NCBI RefSeq assembly: GCF_012927245.1
Contig: NZ_JABBGE010000002.1
Span: forward strand, 372,001-436,000
Source of the DNA: Streptomyces sp. R302
GTDB taxonomy: Bacteria > Actinomycetota > Actinomycetes > Streptomycetales > Streptomycetaceae
DNA: 64,000 bases
Reading direction: 5' to 3'
Shown: one piece after another, positions 58,749 through 64,000 of the stretch
How the letters are laid out: every line of letters begins with the position of its first letter
Numbering within the stretch: the stretch's first letter is position 1
Position numbers and translations under genes: made by a program
Notes under the pieces: generated by a model
What the model was told of the DNA's origin: nothing
What the model saw: only the letters and a program-made list of their open reading frames with translations
The model's database searches: none

Positions 58749-59498
58749 ATGGGCGTGCTCACGGGCAGGACGGCACTGGTCACGGGCGCGAGCCGGGGCA
58801 TCGGACGGGGGATCGCCGAGCGGCTGGGACGGGACGGGGCGCGGGTCGCGGTCCACTACGGGACGAACGAGGCGGCGGCGAAGGAGACGGTCGCCGCGAT
58901 CGAGGCGGCGGGCGGCGAGGCCTTCGCGATCGGGCAGGAGCTGGGAGTGCCGGGGGACGCGGAGGCGCTGTGGGCGGCCTTCGACGCGCACGCGGAGGGG
59001 CTGGACATCCTGGTGAACAACGCGGGGATCGGAGCGTCTAGCCCCTTCGCCTCCATCGAGGAGGCCGAGTACGACCGGATCTTCGCGGTGAACGCGAAGG
59101 CGCCGTTCTTCCTGGTGCGGTCGGGCGTGGAGCGGCTGCGGGACGGCGGCCGGATCGTGAACGTGTCGACGGGGCTGAGCAGGACGGCGCTGATGCCGGA
59201 CCTGATCGCCTACTCGATGTCGAAGGCGGCGCTGGACGTCTTCACCCGCGACCTGTCGAAGCTGCTGGGCCCACGCGGGATCACGGTCAACTCGGTGGCG
59301 CCGGGGGTCGTGGCCACCGACAACACTGCATGGCTGGAGGGCGACGAGGAGGCCCGGGCGCGGGTGGCGGCGTACTCGGCGCTGGGCCGGATCGGGAGCA
59401 CGGCCGACATAGCCGACGTGGTGGCCTTCCTCGCCTCGGACGACGCGCGCTGGGTGACGGGGTCCTGGATCGACGCGACGGGCGGTTCGCTGACCTGA
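58749..59498 (+). CDS. short-chain dehydrogenase/reductase
   Basis: A 249-residue SDR: cofactor motif ALVTGASRGIGRGIA, NAG in ILVNNAGIG, catalytic Ser in IVNVSTGLSR, and Tyr-x3-Lys in YSMSKAALDVF, with the C-terminal VAFLASDDARWVTGSWIDATGG. NADPH is likely from the basic residues after the motif. The substrate is unknown. It is divergent from the TetR gene, which probably represses it. Confidence 0.93.
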   Translation: MGVLTGRTALVTGASRGIGRGIAERLGRDGARVAVHYGTNEAAAKETVAAIEAAGGEAFAIGQELGVPGDAEALWAAFDAHAEGLDILVNNAGIGASSPFASIEEAEYDRIFAVNAKAPFFLVRSGVERLRDGGRIVNVSTGLSRTALMPDLIAYSMSKAALDVFTRDLSKLLGPRGITVNSVAPGVVATDNTAWLEGDEEARARVAAYSALGRIGSTADIADVVAFLASDDARWVTGSWIDATGGSLT

Positions 59499-59702
59499 GG
59501 CGGGCGAGCCGGACGGCCCGGACGGGGGTCGGGCCGTCCGGGCGGGGAGCGCGGTGGAGGAGCAGGGGGCGAGGGGGCGAGAGGGGTCCGAGTGGCTGGG
59601 GAGTAGCGGGCGGATGACGATGGAGGGGCCGGGAGGCGCGGGCCGTCCGGGGTGCGGAACGGCATGAGGAGGCGGGCCTCCCTCTGCTAGATTGGGACTT
59701 TG

Positions 59703-59718
59703 ATTGGTCTATACCACA
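59703..59718 (+). promoter_or_regulatory. DasR operator upstream of nagB
   Basis: ATTGGTCTATACCACA contains TGGTCTATACCA (59705-59716), one base off the DasR core, 42 bases before the nagB GTG. DasR represses GlcNAc genes until glucosamine-6-phosphate accumulates, so this fits nagB control. Confidence 0.8.
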
Positions 59719-59758
59719 CGGCCCCTCCCTAGCCCCTCACCAGATCGGCAGGCACAGC

Positions 59759-60544
59759 GTGGAAGTTGTCATCGTCAAGGACGCCAAGGCGGGCGGAGAG
59801 CTCATCGCGGACGGCATCGCCGGCCTCCTGCGCCGCAAGCCCGACGCGCTGCTCGGCGTGGCCACGGGCTCGACCCCGATCCCGATCTACGACGCCCTGA
59901 TCGCCCAGGTCCGGGCCGGCTCCGTGGACGCCTCCCGGGCCCGCATCGCCCAGCTGGACGAGTACGTCGGACTCCCGGCCGGGCACCCGGAGTCGTACCG
60001 CTCGACCGTCCTGCGCCAGGTCGTCGAGCCGCTCGGGCTGCCCCAGGACCACTTCATGGGCCCCGACGGCTCCGCCGAGGACGTCCAGGCGGCCTGCGAG
60101 GCGTACGACAAGGCGCTCGTCGACGCCGGCGGCGTGGACCTCCAGATCCTCGGCATCGGCACCGACGGGCACATCGGCTTCAACGAGCCCTGCTCCTCGC
60201 TCGCCTCCCGCACCCGGATCAAGACGCTCACCGAGCAGACCCGGGTGGACAACGCCCGCTTCTTCGACGACGACATCGAGCAGGTCCCGCACCACGTCAT
60301 CACCCAGGGCATCGGCACCATCCTGGAGGCCCGCCACCTGGTGCTGCTCGCCACCGGCGAGGGCAAGGCCGAGGCCGTCGCGCAGACCGTCGAGGGCCCC
60401 GTCGCGGCGCTCGTGCCGGCCTCCGCGCTCCAGCTCCACCCGCACGCCACCGTGGTCGTGGACGAGGCCGCCGCCTCCAAGCTGAAGCTCGCCGACTACT
60501 TCCGCCAGACGTACGCGAGCAAGCCCTCCTGGCAGGGCATCTGA
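59759..60544 (+). CDS. nagB: glucosamine-6-phosphate deaminase
   Basis: A 261-residue enzyme converting glucosamine-6-phosphate to fructose-6-phosphate and ammonia. The conserved parts are GVATGSTPIPIYDAL, AQLDEYVGL, QILGIGTDGHIGFNEPCSSL (active-site Asp, His and Glu) and RVDNARFF; it also has the ATGEGKAEAV segment. The GTG start lies 42 bases after a DasR operator. A strong terminator follows. It completes GlcNAc use together with the das genes downstream on the other strand. Confidence 0.97.
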   Translation: MEVVIVKDAKAGGELIADGIAGLLRRKPDALLGVATGSTPIPIYDALIAQVRAGSVDASRARIAQLDEYVGLPAGHPESYRSTVLRQVVEPLGLPQDHFMGPDGSAEDVQAACEAYDKALVDAGGVDLQILGIGTDGHIGFNEPCSSLASRTRIKTLTEQTRVDNARFFDDDIEQVPHHVITQGIGTILEARHLVLLATGEGKAEAVAQTVEGPVAALVPASALQLHPHATVVVDEAAASKLKLADYFRQTYASKPSWQGI

Positions 60545-60572
60545 TCCCGCCCCCTCGGGACCCACGCGAAAG

Positions 60573-60603
60573 GGGCCCGGCACCTGGATCAGGTGCCGGG
60601 CCC
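60573..60603. terminator. terminator between nagB and dasD
   Basis: GGGCCCGGCACCTG (60573-60586) and CAGGTGCCGGGCCC (60590-60603) form a perfect 14-bp stem with a three-base loop between the convergent nagB and glycosidase genes. Confidence 0.9.
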
Positions 60604-60622
60604 TGCGCGTACTCCCTGGCCG

Positions 60623-62149
60623 TCAGGCGCCGGTGCCGACCACGGCCTCGGCCGCGGCGCGGCCGCAGACCCGGGCGGCGCCGTGCGTGGCGATGTGCAG
60701 GGCGCCGCGCGGCTCCGCCTCGTTCAGGCCCATCTCGACGACGACGGTGTCCGGGCGGGCGGCGACCAGGCCGTCCAGGGCCGCGGTCATCCACGGATGG
60801 CGGTGGAGGTCGCGGACGACCGCGACGATCCGCCGCTCCCCCGCCGCCGCGAGGACGGACGCGACCGTGCTCTCCGCGTCGAAGGAGCCGGACTCCGTGC
60901 CGGGCAGCAGCCGGTCCAGCTCGGCGGCGACACCCCACGGGGTCTCGTCGCCGACCGCGAAGTTGGCGACCGGGGTGAAGGAGGCGACGAAGGGGGCGCT
61001 CGACACCGGGGTGTAGAGCCCGTCCCCCTTGGTGATCCGCAGGGCCCTGCGGGCCGCCACGAGTCCGATGTCGGCGCCGGGCGCGGTCCCCTCCTGCACT
61101 GCCGCGCCCGGCACCGATCCAGCCCCCCTCGCCCGGTGCGCCTGGGTCCAGGCCGCCAGGGCGCGCACGCGCGCCGCGGCGTCGGCCAGCCGCTCCTCGG
61201 GCAGTTCACCGGTCCGTACCGCGGAGACCAGCGCGTCGCGCAGCCGCAGCACGGTGTCCTCGTCGCACAGCCCGCCGCCGACGCAGATGGCGTCGGCGCC
61301 CGCGGCGATGGCGAGGACGGATCCGCGCTCGATGCCGTACGTCGCCGCGACGGCCTGCATCTCCATGCCGTCGGTGACGATCAGGCCGTCGAAGCCCAGC
61401 TCCTGGCGGAGCAGACCGGTGAGGATCTGCGGGCTCAGGGTGGCCGGACGTTCGGTGTCGAGCGCGGAGAGCAGGATATGCGCGCTCATGACCGCTTTGG
61501 TACCCGCGGCGATGGCCGCGCGGAAAGGCACCAGCTCACGGGCGTGCAGTGTGGCGAGGTCCACATCGATCCGGGGCAGCGCGTCGTGCGAGTCGACGTT
61601 GGTGTCGCCGTGTCCGGGGAAGTGCTTGGTGCAGGCGGCGACCCCGACGGCCTGGAGGCCGTCGACGTACGCCACGGTGTGCCGGGCGACCAGGTCCGGG
61701 TCGGGTCCGAAGGAGCGGACGCCGATGACCGGGTTCTCCGCGTTGGAGTTCACATCGGCCGAGGGGGCCCAGTTGAGGTCGATCCCGCAGGCGATCAGCC
61801 GGCGGCCGAGCTCGCGGGCGACGGCCCGGGTCAGCTCGACGTCGTCGACCCGGCCCAGGGCGTAGTTGCCCGGGAAGGACGAGCCCTCGTTGACCTCCAG
61901 GCGGGTGACGTCGCCGCCCTCCTCGTCGATGGCGACGAGGACGTCCTCCCGCTCCGCGCGGAGCTGGGCGGTGAGCCGGGCGAGCTGCCCGGGGTCCGCG
62001 ACGTTGCGGCCGAAGAGGCCGACGGACGACAGGCCCTCGCCGATCCGGCGGAGCAGCCAGTCGGGGGCGGTGGTGCCGACGAAGCCGGGCTGGAGGACCG
62101 TGAGCGCGTCGCGGGTCAGCGTGTCCGAGCCGTGTACCAGTGTGGTCAT
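60623..62149 (-). CDS. dasD: GH3 beta-N-acetylglucosaminidase
   Basis: A 508-residue intracellular glycosidase of family GH3. The N-terminal TIM barrel has VAIDEEGGDVTRLE, TKHFPGHGDTNVDSHDALP (the catalytic His/Asp pair of NagZ-like enzymes) and DGLIVTDGMEMQAV (nucleophile Asp). No signal peptide, so it acts on imported chitooligosaccharides. It matches DasD, the last gene of the das operon in S. coelicolor. The start is ATG at 62149, nine bases after the dasC stop. Confidence 0.93.
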   Translation of the reverse strand: MTTLVHGSDTLTRDALTVLQPGFVGTTAPDWLLRRIGEGLSSVGLFGRNVADPGQLARLTAQLRAEREDVLVAIDEEGGDVTRLEVNEGSSFPGNYALGRVDDVELTRAVARELGRRLIACGIDLNWAPSADVNSNAENPVIGVRSFGPDPDLVARHTVAYVDGLQAVGVAACTKHFPGHGDTNVDSHDALPRIDVDLATLHARELVPFRAAIAAGTKAVMSAHILLSALDTERPATLSPQILTGLLRQELGFDGLIVTDGMEMQAVAATYGIERGSVLAIAAGADAICVGGGLCDEDTVLRLRDALVSAVRTGELPEERLADAAARVRALAAWTQAHRARGAGSVPGAAVQEGTAPGADIGLVAARRALRITKGDGLYTPVSSAPFVASFTPVANFAVGDETPWGVAAELDRLLPGTESGSFDAESTVASVLAAAGERRIVAVVRDLHRHPWMTAALDGLVAARPDTVVVEMGLNEAEPRGALHIATHGAARVCGRAAAEAVVGTGA

Positions 62150-62158
62150 GGGGCGCCG

Positions 62159-63037
62159 TTATCCCTTCACCGCGCCGGCGGTCAGGCCGGCGGCCATCTT
62201 GCGCTGGACGAGCAGGAAGAGGATCACGATGGGGACGGCCATCATGGTGGAGCCGGCCATCATCGGGGCGTACTCGGTGCCGTTCTTGGTGATGAAATTG
62301 CTGAGCCAGACGGTGGCCGTCTGGTTCTGCTGGCTCATCAGCATCAGGGCGTAGAGGTACTCGTTCCACGCCTGGATGAAGCCGTAGACGGAGGTGGCCA
62401 CCATGCCCGGCGCGAGCAGCGGGAAGACGACCCGGAGGAAGGCGCCGGAACGGGTGCAGCCGTCGACCATGGCCGCTTCTTCCAGCTCTTTCGGGATGTT
62501 GACGATGAAGCCTCGCAGCGTCCACACCGTGAAGGGGAGGATGAAGGTCAGGTAGGTGATGATCAGGCCGCTGAGCCTGTCGTACTGGCCCAGGTCGTTG
62601 AGGAGCAGGAAGACCGGGATGATCATGGCGACCAGCGGGATCATCTGGACCGCGAGGATGCCGACGATCACGATCTTGCGGCCGCGGAAGGCGAAGCGGG
62701 AGATCGCGAGGGCGGCGAGCAGGCCGACCGCGATGCCGATGACGACAACGACGAGCGAGACGACGAGGCTGCGGAGGACCGGTCCCCAGAAGTCCGCGAT
62801 GTCCAGGGCGCGCTTGAAGTTCTCGGTCGTGAAGACCGACGGGAAGAAGTGCGGGGTCGGGTCGATCGCGTCCTTGGCCGGCTTGAAAGCCGTGTTGATC
62901 ATCCAGTAGACCGGAAACCCGGCCGTGAGGACGACGAGCAGGCCGAGGACGTTCCAGCCGAACTTGGACGTGCGGCGGTGGGTGACGGCCGGGGCCGGCG
63001 ACTCGGCCGGGGCTGCCGTGGCGTTGGCGGCGCTCAC
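62159..63037 (-). CDS. dasC: chitobiose ABC transporter permease
   Basis: A 292-residue MalG-type permease. Six helices, starting VLGLLVVLTAGFPVYWMINTAFKPA, with the EAA loop as ELEEAAMVDGCTRSGAFLRVVFPLLAPG. With DasB it forms the channel for N,N'-diacetylchitobiose and chitooligosaccharides in S. coelicolor. GTG at 63037 overlaps the dasB stop (GTGA), indicating coupling. dasD follows at once. Confidence 0.93.
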   Translation of the reverse strand: MSAANATAAPAESPAPAVTHRRTSKFGWNVLGLLVVLTAGFPVYWMINTAFKPAKDAIDPTPHFFPSVFTTENFKRALDIADFWGPVLRSLVVSLVVVVIGIAVGLLAALAISRFAFRGRKIVIVGILAVQMIPLVAMIIPVFLLLNDLGQYDRLSGLIITYLTFILPFTVWTLRGFIVNIPKELEEAAMVDGCTRSGAFLRVVFPLLAPGMVATSVYGFIQAWNEYLYALMLMSQQNQTATVWLSNFITKNGTEYAPMMAGSTMMAVPIVILFLLVQRKMAAGLTAGAVKG

Positions 63038-63996
63038 TCCACGTCTCCGATCTTGAGCATCTGACGCATGTAGACGGCGACGACACCCAGCAGCAGCAGA
63101 ACCGTGACGAGCGCGATCGCGGAGCCGGTGCCGTAGTCGTTGACGACGAACGCCCGGTCGAAGGAGTACGTGGTGAGCAGCTGGAACTCGGGCTCGGGGT
63201 GGCCGTTGCGCATCACGTAGACCTGCGGGAAGACGCCCATGTCCCAGATCACCGACAGTGTGGTCAGCATGACGATGATGGGCTTGAGGATGGGCAGGGT
63301 GACGAAGCGGAAGACGCCCCAGGCGCCGGCTCCGTCGAGACGGGCGGCCTCTTCGAGTTCCTTGGGCACCTGCGTGAGGCCGGCGCTCAGGGTGATCACC
63401 ACGAAGGGCACGGCGCCCCAGACGACGAGCAGCATGATCACGGCGAGGCCTTGCGGGCCGCTGGCGAACCAGTTGTGGCCGATCATGTCGACACCCGGGA
63501 TGCGGCTCAGCAGCCAGTTCAGCACCCCGTAGTCGGCGTCGAAGAGCCACTTGAAGATGGCGGTGGCGACGATGATGGGCATGCCCCAGCTCGCCACGAG
63601 CACGATGTTGATGAGCACCTTGACCCAGCCCGAGACGCGCTGCAGCAGCAGGGCGAGCATCATGCCGAGGACCATGGTGAGGATCACGGCACCGGCCGCA
63701 AAGATCACCGTACGCAGGACGACGGCCCAGAACTCGCCGTCACCGAGGATCCTGGTGAAGTTGTCGAAGCCGGCCGACTCCGCTTCCTGGAAGCCCCACA
63801 GCTGGGGCTGGCCGAACCTCTGGAACGAGAGGGCGACCAGTCGGACCAGTGGGTAGCCGAGCACCAGGAGCAGAACGAGGAGACATGGCGCGAGAAGCAG
63901 CCATGGGACGCCCGCCCCGCCGTTCGACTTCTTGCCGGGCTTCCCCGGGCCGCCGGCTGCGGAGCCGGAGGGTGGTGATTGCCGCACCGGCGGCAC
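63034..63996 (-). CDS. dasB: chitobiose ABC transporter permease
   Basis: A 320-residue MalF-type permease. After a Pro/Gly-rich cytosolic start come helices beginning VPWLLLAPCLLVLLLVLGYPLVRLVAL, and the EAA loop is ELEEAARLDGAGAWGVFRFVTLPILKP. It pairs with DasC, and dasA (the binding protein) should lie just past the window. GTG at 63996 begins only five bases from the window edge, so an earlier start cannot be excluded. Confidence 0.92.
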   Translation of the reverse strand: MPPVRQSPPSGSAAGGPGKPGKKSNGGAGVPWLLLAPCLLVLLLVLGYPLVRLVALSFQRFGQPQLWGFQEAESAGFDNFTRILGDGEFWAVVLRTVIFAAGAVILTMVLGMMLALLLQRVSGWVKVLINIVLVASWGMPIIVATAIFKWLFDADYGVLNWLLSRIPGVDMIGHNWFASGPQGLAVIMLLVVWGAVPFVVITLSAGLTQVPKELEEAARLDGAGAWGVFRFVTLPILKPIIVMLTTLSVIWDMGVFPQVYVMRNGHPEPEFQLLTTYSFDRAFVVNDYGTGSAIALVTVLLLLGVVAVYMRQMLKIGDVE

Positions 63997-64000
63997 CTTC

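Overview
The window looks like a piece of a Streptomyces chromosome. It has high GC, GTG starts are common, and it carries actinobacterial marker genes: a WhiB-like protein (wblE), nickel superoxide dismutase (sodN), a SigB/SigH-type sigma factor with its anti-sigma factor, a snapalysin, and the das chitooligosaccharide locus with DasR-type operators. From memory, the backbone order (malic enzyme, amino-acid ABC transporter, sodX/sodN, sigH, wblE, nagB, dasD, dasC, dasB) matches the SCO5230-SCO5262 neighbourhood of S. coelicolor.

Left backbone, 1-9021: a PadR regulator, a secreted GH5 hydrolase, an MDR-type oxidoreductase, malic enzyme, a polar amino-acid ABC transporter (binding lipoprotein, permease, ATPase), then the C-terminal half of a SAM methyltransferase gene.

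Element A, 9022-18289 (9,268 bp), sits inside that methyltransferase gene. A large serine integrase lies at its right end. The two junctions give a full attP with 22-bp inverted arms around a GT crossover, and removing the element on paper restores a 249-codon methyltransferase in frame. All confident genes point left. They include a P27-type terminase small subunit and an HNH endonuclease but no capsid, tail or large terminase, so it resembles a phage satellite or prophage remnant. Its cargo is an isoaspartyl-methyltransferase-like enzyme next to a 44-residue Gly/Lys-rich peptide, with XRE/DUF5753 and DUF6879-like regulators.

Element B, 20260-38007 (17,748 bp), sits at the 3' end of sodN between two 19-bp direct repeats. 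It has a tyrosine integrase, an excisionase-like protein, a DUF3631 ATPase, a MobC-like protein and a relaxase, but no conjugation machinery, so it looks like an integrative mobilizable element. Cargo: a 903-residue SF1 helicase of lower GC, a kinase-like/methyltransferase/HAD operon, an unknown 249-residue protein, an HTH-TPR regulator, a Nudix hydrolase, and two unrelated-looking five-helix membrane proteins flanking an ASCH protein. Only about 2 kb of backbone separates A from B.

Right backbone, 38008-64000: a SulP transporter with a MerR regulator, fabV, a LysR regulator divergent from snapalysin, a polyprenyl synthase next to a family 2B encapsulin shell gene, an amidase, an ACC-deaminase-like PLP enzyme, a Na+/H+ antiporter, the anti-sigma/sigH operon behind a SigB-type promoter, a diacylglycerol kinase-like gene, wblE, a sensor kinase, a TetR/SDR pair, nagB behind a DasR site, dasD, dasC and dasB. 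GlcNAc use (nagB, dasBCD) and stress regulation (sigH operon, wblE, sodN) are the clearest functional themes.
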